Below are positions 1 to 5,706 of a stretch of 10,903 nucleotides of DNA, piece after piece; the stretch's first letter is position 1, and the number at the start of each line of letters is the position of its first letter. Under the pieces are notes generated by a model, which saw nothing but the letters and a program-made list of their open reading frames with translations, did not search any database and was not told the DNA's origin. Source of the stretch: Anaerolinea thermophila (lineage in GTDB: Bacteria > Chloroflexota > Anaerolineae > Anaerolineales > DRKV01); the NCBI GenBank assembly GCA_020722405.1, contig DYKW01000049.1, positions 1 through 10,903 of the forward strand. The letters are read 5' to 3'. Both the position numbers and the translations under genes were made by a program.

Positions 1-55
1 GAAAATAGATTCTCATGTCTGGTGGTGAAAATTATTTTTCATGGCGATTTCTCAA
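1..55. repeat. Dispersed repeat A, copy 1
   Basis: This AT-rich block recurs almost exactly at 10788-10843 in the same orientation, with three substitutions and one extra T over about 55 nt. It is built from two related palindromes. The first is GAAAAT-AG-ATTCTC here (a perfect GAAAAT/ATTTTC pair in the other copy). The second is TGAAAA-TTAT-TTTTCA, perfect. Each is followed by CATG. No open reading frame of note crosses it. It is read as a dispersed non-coding palindromic repeat; whether it is mobile, a protein-binding site or an RNA hairpin cannot be told from the sequence. Confidence 0.8.
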
Positions 56-65
56 AAAAAATAGT

Positions 66-122
66 GAGCGCATAGGGCACAACAGAAGCCTCACCACGTA
101 GGCTCAAAGACACGAAGTTTGG
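66..122. repeat. Dispersed repeat B, copy 1
   Basis: This 57-nt stretch aligns without gaps to 5478-5534 in the same orientation at 44 of 57 positions. Shared blocks include CATAGGGC, CAACAGAAG and CACGAAGT. It lies directly beside repeat A and downstream of the ABC permease gene, so the 3' flank of that gene is a mosaic of repeats. In the other copy this block forms the left arm of a fold-back structure. Here the right arm is absent and permease coding sequence occupies that side. Confidence 0.7.
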
Positions 123-149
123 TTTGTCGCGTTCCTCTCGCCGATCTTC

Positions 150-170
150 GCCAGACTCCAGTTTCAAATG
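150..170. repeat. Short repeat C, copy 1, at a stop codon
   Basis: GCCAGACTCCAGTT (150-163) plus CAAAT after one variable base matches 7243-7262 in the same orientation. In both places the match covers the stop codon of a minus-strand gene: the permease TGA here and the polyprenyl synthase TAA there. The two proteins are unrelated, so the match is not due to coding homology. Confidence 0.65.
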
Positions 171-1597
171 GAGAAAAACCATTGAATAGCCTGTGGAGTA
201 AAAAGCACTTCTACCAATGCGGCAGCCAACAGCAGGGGGACGACCAACCCCAATAGGATTTTTGCCCAAGTTGCCAATGCATCCAACCAGGCTTCTCCTA
301 GCGTGCGTCCTTGCGAAGGGGTCATCAAAGTGGCTCCCAAGTGCAACAGGGCTGCGCCAACCAGCACGATGGCAGGAATCTCGAAAATGCCATGCGGCAA
401 AACGAACGCTGCGAAGAACAACAAGGGGGAATATCCGGCACTGGTCATTACGGCCAAGAAGTAACCAATCAGCATAAACGGGAGCATCAAGATCAATATG
501 CCCAAGATACCAAAGGAGAAGATCGCCCCTAGTGTAGCCAAAAGCATGGTACGCAGGTTGTGTCCCCATACCGTGACAACACCGCTGGCCGAATATAGCG
601 GAATGACCTCCAACCCCTGAATGGTGCCACTTTGCAAGTTCTCGCGCTGGAGTTTTTCGGTTGGGATGGGAAAACGGCTAGCCTGTCCGGCACCGATCAG
701 CAGCGTTGCACCCAAAACGAGCGTCATCAAAAACAGCGGCAAACGTACCCGTCGCAAAGCCTGGGGCAACTCATAACGATACCAGGCCAATAGGCTGTGC
801 GCTTGACCGCGAAAATAGCGCCAAAACACGCGTGCACTGCCGCTCAAATCAATCACGTCCAATTCGCGTCCCAGCAATTCCTCGCGGTTGAAGTAAGCAA
901 TGCCCATGCGCACCAGCACAGCGGCCAGCAATAGTTGTCCAAAAATAATCCACCACAGAGCGCTGTATGTTGCCCAAAACATGACAATACTCTCGGCTTG
1001 AATCAGCAGCGCCATGGGGATGATAATAAAGGATGCCAGCAGATTGGCTGCCCGGACGGAGGTAGTTTGTGTGGAAACCACCACCGCACCGCTGACCATC
1101 ACAGTCGCCTGTACCACCACCAATGTCAGGATTTGCGCCAACAGAATGCCAGGGGGACGCCAGCCGACCTGAAAATACACACCAACCAGATAAACCAGGG
1201 TGCCCAGATAACTGGCCAACAACGGTGGGGCCATGGATGCCAGCAGTTTGCCCAAGTACAATTGCCAGTCCTTCAACGGTGTACTCAGCAGCGGTTCTAT
1301 GCTGCGACGTTCTTTCTCCCCAACAAAACTTTCCAATGCGATGACCAGCGAAATGGAAATGGGGAAGAAGCCCACGACCATCAAGAGGAAGGGGATCAGG
1401 CGGTCTCCAACGATGTCGGCACCGTACTTTGCCACAAAATTCACTGCCCGCTCAGCGGTGAAATTCATCAGCGCCGGGAAAAACACCGTCAACACGATGA
1501 TGGGCGCCATGATGCGCCAGTCGCGAAACTGATCGCTGATTTCGCGGCGGGTAATAATCAGCACCGGACGTAATTCTTGCCGCAAATTATGCCACAT
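164..1597 (-). CDS. ABC-2 type permease fused to a SpoIIM-like membrane domain
   Basis: A 477-residue integral membrane protein and the likely channel partner of the ATPase encoded just upstream. The N-terminal half resembles NatB/ABC-2 permeases: a short cytosolic start, then about six hydrophobic segments up to residue ~235, with the family hallmark GEKERRSIEPLLSTP at ~93-107 after the second. A soluble linker (~236-285) follows. The last ~190 residues look like the SpoIIM/DUF95 family, with several membrane segments and the signature LPHGIFEIPAI at ~400-410 followed by a glycine/alanine-rich helix. ABC-2 permeases usually end after six helices, so this is a fusion. The start is the ATG at 1597, because AGGAGG lies 6 nt upstream and the start overlaps the ATPase stop. 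A longer frame to 1654 exists but would sit inside the ATPase gene. The transported substrate is unknown; sodium export as in NatAB is only one possibility. Confidence 0.87.
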   Translation of the reverse strand: MWHNLRQELRPVLIITRREISDQFRDWRIMAPIIVLTVFFPALMNFTAERAVNFVAKYGADIVGDRLIPFLLMVVGFFPISISLVIALESFVGEKERRSIEPLLSTPLKDWQLYLGKLLASMAPPLLASYLGTLVYLVGVYFQVGWRPPGILLAQILTLVVVQATVMVSGAVVVSTQTTSVRAANLLASFIIIPMALLIQAESIVMFWATYSALWWIIFGQLLLAAVLVRMGIAYFNREELLGRELDVIDLSGSARVFWRYFRGQAHSLLAWYRYELPQALRRVRLPLFLMTLVLGATLLIGAGQASRFPIPTEKLQRENLQSGTIQGLEVIPLYSASGVVTVWGHNLRTMLLATLGAIFSFGILGILILMLPFMLIGYFLAVMTSAGYSPLLFFAAFVLPHGIFEIPAIVLVGAALLHLGATLMTPSQGRTLGEAWLDALATWAKILLGLVVPLLLAAALVEVLFTPQAIQWFFSI

Positions 1598-2522
1598 GCG
1601 CGGCCTCCTCGACAGTGGTGATAGCGCGCAGATAAACCTGTTCAAGGTCACCACCGGTCTCCTTCAGGCTGATGACCGGCATGTCGTTGGAGAGAAAATA
1701 CCACAAAACGGCCGGATTATCCCTTTCTGGATGGGCAGTGCGATAGCGCAGCCAGATTTCGCCATACCCGGTGACTTCTACGTCATTCGGCAGATTGGGC
1801 AAATGCCCGTTGAGGCCCTTGCCCAGTTGGATTTCATATTCTGGTATGCCGAGTAACTGTTGTTTGAGCGTTTTAGGGTTGCCCTGAGCAATGATGCGCC
1901 CGCGCCGGATGATCGCAATTTGGTCGGCGAGTTCTTCCGCTTCCGACAGATTGTGGGTACAAATGATGATACTGCGCTCCTCGGAGCGTAACTGATGAAT
2001 CGCGTCGCGCACCAGACGAGCGCTTTGCGGGTCCATGGCTGAGGTTGGCTCATCCAGGAGCAAGACAGGGGGCCGGTGTAGCAAAGTGCGCGCCAGCGCC
2101 AGTTTTTGGCGCATGCCTTTGGAGAACTCGCTGATGCGACGGTCAGCGACCTCGCTCAGTCCAAATCGTTCCAGTAGGGCTGCGATACGGCGTTGACGGG
2201 TGGCCGCATCCAGGTTGTACAACTCCCCATAAAAATCCAGATACTCGGTGGTACGCATACGTCCGTACAGGCCATGTTGTTCGGTAAGCACGCCCACTTT
2301 GGCGCGCACCAGGTCGGGGGCCGTGCGGATGTCTTCCCCGGCAATTTTTGCCCAGCCGCGCGTCGGGCGCAAGATGGCCGTCAACATGCGGATGGTCGTG
2401 GTTTTGCCGGCACCATTGGGGCCGAGCAGGGCTAACACCTTCCCCGCCCGCACCTGCAGGTGGACGCCGTCGACAGCGACGAAATCCCCAAAGGTTTTGC
2501 TCAAATCAAAAGTTTCAATCAT
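1587..2522 (-). CDS. ABC transporter ATP-binding protein (NatA/CcmA type)
   Basis: A 311-residue nucleotide-binding subunit that would power the permease encoded immediately downstream. All ABC motifs are visible: Walker A GPNGAGKTT at ~34-42, Q-loop glutamine ~82, signature FSKGMRQ ~133-139 (the SKGM form common in ABC-2 systems in place of SGGQ), Walker B VLLLDE ~153-158, D-loop SAMD ~161-164 and the switch histidine in THN ~190. A C-terminal extension of ~90 residues follows the core, as in drug- and sodium-export ATPases. The ATG at 2522 is preferred over the in-frame GTG at 2531, because AGGTG lies 6 nt before the ATG and the GTG has no ribosome binding site. The last 11 nt overlap the permease start, which points to coupled translation and a two-subunit complex. 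Confidence 0.93.
   Translation of the reverse strand: MIETFDLSKTFGDFVAVDGVHLQVRAGKVLALLGPNGAGKTTTIRMLTAILRPTRGWAKIAGEDIRTAPDLVRAKVGVLTEQHGLYGRMRTTEYLDFYGELYNLDAATRQRRIAALLERFGLSEVADRRISEFSKGMRQKLALARTLLHRPPVLLLDEPTSAMDPQSARLVRDAIHQLRSEERSIIICTHNLSEAEELADQIAIIRRGRIIAQGNPKTLKQQLLGIPEYEIQLGKGLNGHLPNLPNDVEVTGYGEIWLRYRTAHPERDNPAVLWYFLSNDMPVISLKETGGDLEQVYLRAITTVEEAAHVA
1604..1609 (-). promoter_or_regulatory. Ribosome binding site of the permease
   Basis: AGGAGG on the minus strand, 6 nt before the ATG at 1597, inside the 3' end of the ATPase gene. It fixes the permease start and argues against the longer frame beginning at 1654. Confidence 0.8.
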
Positions 2523-2528
2523 GATGGA

Positions 2529-2533
2529 CACCT
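2529..2533 (-). promoter_or_regulatory. Ribosome binding site of the ABC ATPase
   Basis: AGGTG on the minus strand ends 6 nt before the ATG at 2522. The alternative GTG start at 2531 would overlap this site, so the ATG is the better start. Confidence 0.65.
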
Positions 2534-2550
2534 GTAAATCGGATTACCTT

Positions 2551-2559
2551 TTTATAACA
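2551..2559 (-). promoter_or_regulatory. Candidate extended -10 promoter for the ABC operon
   Basis: The minus strand reads TGTTATAAA, an extended -10 element (TGn followed by TATAAA). It would start a transcript about 20 nt before the ATPase ATG, leaving room for the AGGTG ribosome binding site. No convincing -35 box is seen at 16-18 nt, as is usual for extended -10 promoters. Confidence 0.4.
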
Positions 2560-2601
2560 CACGCTGCACCCCAAGCACATTACAAATTTAACTGGGCTTT
2601 C

Positions 2602-2640
2602 GCCAGGCCATCCCCAAAGGGGATAAAGACATCACCTGGC
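2602..2640. repeat. Nested hairpin upstream of the ABC operon
   Basis: An outer stem GCCAGG (2602-2607) / CCTGGC (2635-2640) encloses an inner perfect stem ATCCCC (2610-2615) / GGGGAT (2619-2624) with an AAA loop. It could fold in a minus-strand leader transcript if transcription starts at the upstream promoter-like site, or act as a DNA-level palindrome. There is no U-run on either side, so it is not a standard terminator. Confidence 0.5.
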
Positions 2641-2658
2641 AACGACCCAACGGACTGC

Positions 2659-2686
2659 GTAGGACTGGCTTTCCAGCCTGTTCTAC
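2659..2686. repeat. GTAG...CTAC palindrome
   Basis: An imperfect hairpin: GTAGGACTGGCT pairs with AGCCTGTTCTAC around a TTCC loop, with one mismatch and one G-T pair. Its GTAGG / CTAC ends recall the separate perfect palindrome at 7107-7135, so both may belong to one family of intergenic palindromes. No coding role is seen. Confidence 0.5.
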
Positions 2687-2777
2687 GCCGCACTTACGAA
2701 AGTCATCATGAGTACGATTTATCCTAATTGTACCTGTAGATGAGGTACCTTTACATTGCGGATAAATGAAAAACGCT

Positions 2778-2804
2778 ATAATAGACCGGCAGATTACAGT
2801 TCAA
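2778..2804 (-). promoter_or_regulatory. Weak promoter-like site, distal to the ABC operon
   Basis: The minus strand shows TTGAAC, 15 nt, TATTAT. The same bases read on the plus strand give TATAAT (2777-2782) with TTGCGG 15 nt upstream. Spacing is short in both directions. If used on the minus strand it would give a leader of about 250 nt containing the two hairpins at 2602-2686. Confidence 0.25.
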
Positions 2805-2877
2805 CTTCGCACCCTGGCGCTGATTTTTACAGTTTCGAGTTAAGAGTCCCTCTCTACCGAGGCAAAACGGCAGGCGT

Positions 2878-3657
2878 TTAACGATGGCGCCACCACAGGG
2901 TAACAGCCGCACTCAGTGCAACGATAGCCATTAGCGTTTGGTTGATGTTCAAAGTGCCCACCGGCGAGGGATCCAAGCGCAAAAATTCCAAGAAAAAGCG
3001 CGCCATCGGATAGGAAATCAAATACGTCAAAATCAGATCGCCGCGTTTCAAGCGGTCGGCAAAGCGATGCCCCAACCAGAGCAAGAAGAACATATTTGCC
3101 AAACTGAAAAGCGATTCGTACAGAAAGAGCGGATGATAGCGGGCAATGTTTTCGTAGCCCGGCAGACGGTACTGCGGATCGATGGTGATTGCCCACGGCA
3201 AATTGGTTGGTGCGCCGTACAATTCCTGGTTGACGAAGTTTCCCCAGCGTCCAATGGCCTGACCCAGCGCCAGCGCCGGGGCGGCCACATCTGCCCACAG
3301 GGCAAAGGATGCGCCTTTGCTGCGCGTGTACAAGTACATCGCCAACGCACCGCCCATTACTGCGCCGGGGATGCCTAACCCACCGCGCCAGATGGCCAGT
3401 GCGTCGAACGGATGCGTAAGATAGTACTTGGTGGTGATGCCGGCTGCCACCATAGAGGCGGGAGGCGTCAGGACGTGCCACAGACGCGCCCCCAAGATAC
3501 CGCCAATCAACACCCAAGTAAGCACGTCCCAGACGAATTCCGGGTCTAAGTGACGGCGCTTTGCTTCGTAGGCTGCAAAAAAAGCGGCTGCCAGCGTACC
3601 GCTCATCAAGATGATGCCATACAGGTGAATCGTGAGAGGGCCAAGTTGAAAGGTCAT
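2878..3657 (-). CDS. lgt: Prolipoprotein diacylglyceryl transferase
   Basis: A 259-residue polytopic membrane enzyme that moves diacylglycerol from phosphatidylglycerol onto the lipobox cysteine of prolipoproteins, the first step of lipoprotein maturation. The family signature GRWGNFVNQE is at 136-145, with R137 matching the essential arginine of the E. coli enzyme. HPLFLYES at 175-182 and RFFLEFLRLD at 220-229 (the R...EF.R motif) are also present. About seven hydrophobic segments are visible and the length is normal. One difference: by my alignment the E. coli catalytic histidine (GGMSFHGG) corresponds to P97 in GGLGIPGA; other bacterial clades also lack it. No clear ribosome binding site precedes the ATG. 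The gene lies 31 nt after the CDP-alcohol transferase gene on the same strand, so the two are probably co-transcribed. Confidence 0.94.
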   Translation of the reverse strand: MTFQLGPLTIHLYGIILMSGTLAAAFFAAYEAKRRHLDPEFVWDVLTWVLIGGILGARLWHVLTPPASMVAAGITTKYYLTHPFDALAIWRGGLGIPGAVMGGALAMYLYTRSKGASFALWADVAAPALALGQAIGRWGNFVNQELYGAPTNLPWAITIDPQYRLPGYENIARYHPLFLYESLFSLANMFFLLWLGHRFADRLKRGDLILTYLISYPMARFFLEFLRLDPSPVGTLNINQTLMAIVALSAAVTLWWRHR

Positions 3658-3688
3658 AAGCGTTATAAGTGGGTACTAAAGAATAAGG

Positions 3689-4306
3689 TTATTGTTCGCT
3701 GCGGAACTGACGGCGAACGTCTATGATGCGCTGCAAGGCGGTCACATTGGAAAAAACGGCCAGAATGCCCAAACCTACCAGCGGAATATTGAAGATCAAC
3801 GAAGGGGATAGCACAAGGTAACGTTCCAGGCGGGTCAGAATCCCCACTTTCGTTTCCTTACCCAGCGATTGTGCGCGCGCTCGCGTGTACGAAACCAATA
3901 CAGAACCGGCCGCGGCCAGGTAGGTGAGCACCAGCCCGGTGAAGTTTCGCTGCACAGCGTAGTAAATCAGCAGCCCCCCTAAAACGACCAGTTCCGAGTA
4001 GCGGTCGGTGACCGAGTCCACAAAAGCGCCGAAATCAGAAGGCTCACCGCGCAGGCGCGCCATGGTACCATCCAACGCATCAATCGGCCCCATCGCCAGG
4101 ATAATCAAACCGCCAGTCAACATTTGGCCGCGTGCCAGAAACACCGTCCCAATGGCGTTCCCCAGCAGCCCAAGGATGGTCATAGTATTCGGCGTAATGC
4201 CCAGACGATTGAAAAAGGCGCCAAATGGATCAAGTATGCCTTTGAAACGCACCCGCATAAAATCGGTAAAGGTCATGCGTTTATTGTCTTTAACTGTATG
4301 TTCCAC
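3689..4306 (-). CDS. CDP-alcohol phosphatidyltransferase, possibly inositol-phosphate type
   Basis: A 205-residue membrane enzyme that transfers a phosphatidyl group from CDP-diacylglycerol to an alcohol to make a phospholipid headgroup. The complete family motif is present: D76, D79, G80, A83, R84, G93, D97 and D101, which bind the metals and the CDP. Hydrophobic helices surround it. The second half reads GAFVDSVTDR; this DSxxDR form resembles phosphatidylinositol-phosphate and archaetidylinositol-phosphate synthases more than PgsA-type glycerophosphate enzymes, which usually show DP.ADK. RLGITPNTMT at 34-43 also fits that group. The alcohol acceptor is therefore an inference. The start is a GTG with AGGAGG 4 nt upstream; an in-frame ATG ten codons later has weaker support. 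It is the first gene of a likely operon with lgt, driven by the promoter at 4336-4364. Confidence 0.9.
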   Translation of the reverse strand: MEHTVKDNKRMTFTDFMRVRFKGILDPFGAFFNRLGITPNTMTILGLLGNAIGTVFLARGQMLTGGLIILAMGPIDALDGTMARLRGEPSDFGAFVDSVTDRYSELVVLGGLLIYYAVQRNFTGLVLTYLAAAGSVLVSYTRARAQSLGKETKVGILTRLERYLVLSPSLIFNIPLVGLGILAVFSNVTALQRIIDVRRQFRSEQ

Positions 4307-4310
4307 AGTA

Positions 4311-4316
4311 CCTCCT
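4311..4316 (-). promoter_or_regulatory. Ribosome binding site selecting a GTG start
   Basis: AGGAGG on the minus strand, 4 nt upstream of the GTG at 4306. It supports the GTG over the in-frame ATG thirty bases further in. Confidence 0.75.
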
Positions 4317-4335
4317 GCTTGAGAAAATATGCTCT

Positions 4336-4364
4336 ATGCTATCGCAAGCCGGTGAGAATGTCAA
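4336..4364 (-). promoter_or_regulatory. Sigma-70-like promoter of the CDP-alcohol transferase-lgt operon
   Basis: On the minus strand a perfect TTGACA (4359-4364) is followed, after exactly 17 nt, by TAGCAT (4336-4341; four of six matches to TATAAT). The predicted start is near 4329, giving a leader of about 22 nt that holds the AGGAGG site. This is the best promoter match in the window. Confidence 0.65.
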
Positions 4365-4371
4365 CCGCGCC

Positions 4372-4427
4372 AAATGTCGGGGCTGGAGTCTTCTGGTACT
4401 TCAGCGAACTGCTCCCCGACATTTTTT
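4372..4427 (+). terminator. Terminator-like hairpin in the degV upstream region
   Basis: AAATGTCGGGG (4372-4382) pairs perfectly with CCCCGACATTT (4414-4424). Within the loop GCTGGAGT can pair with ACTTCAGC, using one G-T pair. A run of six T (4422-4427) ends the structure on the plus strand. No plus-strand gene lies upstream, because the neighbouring gene is divergent. It is therefore either a leader attenuator of degV, the end of a short unannotated plus-strand RNA, or an insulator against antisense transcription. Confidence 0.5.
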
Positions 4428-4536
4428 ATTTGCCTTACTGGACTCTGGCGTTTTCTTATTCAACCGCAACTTTCCATCAATTACGGGGTTACATTAACGC
4501 TTTATTTTGCAAACGCATACGATTCCTTTGCCTACC

Positions 4537-4541
4537 AGGAG
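4537..4541 (+). promoter_or_regulatory. Ribosome binding site of degV
   Basis: AGGAG, 7 nt before the ATG at 4549. It selects this ATG over the in-frame upstream ATG at 4507, which would also extend the protein beyond the family's usual N-terminus. Confidence 0.75.
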
Positions 4542-4548
4542 CAAACCC

Positions 4549-5397
4549 ATGTCAAAAATTGCCATTATCACCGATAGCACAGCCTATATTCCAGAAACGC
4601 TATGCCGACAATATAACATCACCATGCTGCCCCAAATTCTCATTTGGGGCGATGAGACCTTCCATGACGGTGTAGATATTCAACCCAAGGAATTTTACCA
4701 ACGGCTTGCCACCGCCTCCCTAATGCCCACCTCATCACAAGTCAGCCCCGGTGCGTTTCAAGAAGCCTTCCAAAAGGCGCTAGATGATGGTTATGAGGTA
4801 CTGACAGTGCTGATCAGCGAAAAACTCTCCGGCACGCTATCATCCGCAAGGCAAGCGCGCGCCACCCTACCGGAGAATGCCCCCATTGAAATTGTAGACT
4901 CGCGCAGCACCGCCATGGCCATGGGCTTCCAAATTCTTGAGGCCGCGCGCGCCATCGAAAAAGGCGCCAGTTTGCAAGATGCGCGCCAGATTGTCGAAAA
5001 TGCCCGTCCACGCAGCGGCGCTGTTTTCGCACCCAGCACGCTGGAATTTTTGCACCGCGGAGGGCGCATTGGCGGCGCATCCCGATTACTAGGTACAGCC
5101 TTCAACATCAAGCCAATTCTCGAAATCAGAGGAGGGCGTGTTGAACCTCTGGAAAAAGTACGCACTTTCAAGCGAGCCCAACAGCGGCTGATTGAAATCG
5201 TGAGCGAACGTGCGCAGGGTGCGCCCATCCATCTTGCCATCATCCATGCCAACGCCCTCGATCAGGCCAACGAATTGCTGGCAAATGCTCGCCAGAAATT
5301 CAACATCGTCGAAGATATGGTTAGCCCTGTCAGCCCGGTCATCGGTACCCACGTTGGCCCCGGCCTGCTCGGCATCGCCTACCTAATTGAAGCCTGA
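4549..5397 (+). CDS. DegV family fatty-acid-binding protein
   Basis: A 282-residue soluble protein of the DegV/FakB family. Members bind a single fatty acid; FakB members present it to the kinase FakA for phosphorylation, so exogenous or recycled acyl chains can enter phospholipids. Visible motifs: IITDSTAYIP at ~5-14, PTSSQVSPGAF at ~60-70, the SGTLSSA loop at ~94-100, VDSRSTAMAMG at ~116-126, LEFLHRGGRIGG at ~165-176 and LGTAFNIKPIL after it. Length is normal and the usual serine/threonine ligands for the carboxylate are present. The ATG at 4549 follows AGGAG, and the protein then begins with the expected beta strand. No FakA kinase gene lies in the window, so a FakB role is not established. 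The gene appears monocistronic, ending at the terminator at 5417-5444. Confidence 0.93.
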   Translation: MSKIAIITDSTAYIPETLCRQYNITMLPQILIWGDETFHDGVDIQPKEFYQRLATASLMPTSSQVSPGAFQEAFQKALDDGYEVLTVLISEKLSGTLSSARQARATLPENAPIEIVDSRSTAMAMGFQILEAARAIEKGASLQDARQIVENARPRSGAVFAPSTLEFLHRGGRIGGASRLLGTAFNIKPILEIRGGRVEPLEKVRTFKRAQQRLIEIVSERAQGAPIHLAIIHANALDQANELLANARQKFNIVEDMVSPVSPVIGTHVGPGLLGIAYLIEA

Positions 5398-5416
5398 GTT
5401 CTCGCCCCAAACCTGC

Positions 5417-5444
5417 AAAAGCCCGGCATGTACCGGGCTTTTTT
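5417..5444 (+). terminator. Intrinsic terminator of degV
   Basis: AAAAGCCCGG (5417-5426) and CCGGGCTTTT (5433-5442) form a perfect 10-bp stem around a CATGTA loop, and the T-run continues to 5444. It starts 20 nt after the degV stop codon. This is the clearest terminator in the window. Confidence 0.92.
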
Positions 5445-5477
5445 ATCGTCATCCGGTGTCCCCTCAAAGCAACAGGG

Positions 5478-5534
5478 GAGAACATAGGGCCCAACAGAAG
5501 TCTCGCCACTAAGACACCAAGGCACGAAGTCTAG
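5478..5534. repeat. Dispersed repeat B, copy 2
   Basis: Aligns without gaps to 66-122 at 44 of 57 positions, same orientation. Beyond 5534 the similarity fades, although both copies later contain AGAAAAACC (5574-5582 and 172-180). Its reverse complement, with a core like CCTTGGTGTCTTAGTGG, resembles short intergenic repeats I recall from many bacterial genomes; that resemblance is from memory. Confidence 0.7.
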
Positions 5535-5610
5535 CCGTGTTTCTCGTTTTCGCGCCAAAACCGGAGTATATCCAGAAAAACCTTTGCGCCTTGGCGACTT
5601 TGCGTTAAGA
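5501..5610. repeat. Fold-back (inverted repeat) element
   Basis: Two 29-nt arms, 5501-5529 and 5582-5610, are inverted copies of each other. When folded, 20 positions are Watson-Crick pairs, two are G-T pairs and seven are mismatches, around a 52-nt centre. The best-paired part is CCAAGGC against GCCTTGG. A miniature non-coding element or a long hairpin RNA are both possible. No transposase or target duplication is visible. Confidence 0.5.
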
Positions 5611-5676
5611 TTTTTGGCCTTCGCTTGTAACATCTCAAAAAAACGGGGAAAACCATAGAGCGCAATAAAAAATCTA

Positions 5677-5706
5677 TTGACAACCCCAGCGCACAAGTGG
5701 TAGCCT
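5677..5706 (+). promoter_or_regulatory. Candidate promoter of the DUF1015 gene
   Basis: A perfect TTGACA (5677-5682) is followed after 18 nt by TAGCCT (5701-5706), a weak -10 with three of six matches. The predicted leader is about 70 nt. The position just upstream of the gene and after the repeats is sensible, but the weak -10 keeps confidence moderate. Confidence 0.4.

Larger units (their letters stand above)
2523..2877. other. 355-nt spacer between the ABC operon and lgt: hairpins and promoter-like sites, no gene
   Basis: No credible gene is seen; the open frames crossing it are continuations of shadow frames. It holds the candidate ABC promoter at 2551-2559, a two-tier hairpin at 2602-2640, a GTAG...CTAC hairpin at 2659-2686 and a second promoter-like site around 2778-2804. 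No intrinsic terminator with a U-run was found downstream of lgt. Confidence 0.6.

Noticed and set aside
39..569. 176-codon minus-strand frame at the left edge
   Set aside because: It overlaps the permease C-terminus in another frame and then reads through dispersed repeats A and B.
935..1573. 212-codon open frame on the plus strand
   Set aside because: It lies wholly antisense to the ABC permease gene, has a biased histidine/glutamine-rich composition typical of a shadow frame and no recognisable motif.
2248..2727. 159-codon plus-strand frame reaching into the spacer before lgt
   Set aside because: Most of it is antisense to the ABC ATPase gene and the rest is the hairpin region; no start signal or motif was found.
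2756..2782. Plus-strand promoter with TATAAT
   Set aside because: It would drive RNA antisense toward lgt with no gene to express, and the TTGCGG box is only 15 nt away. It is mentioned only as part of the minus-strand site.
2840..3517. 225-codon minus-strand frame overlapping lgt
   Set aside because: It is in another frame of a clearly real lgt gene, has no family resemblance and no supporting start signal.
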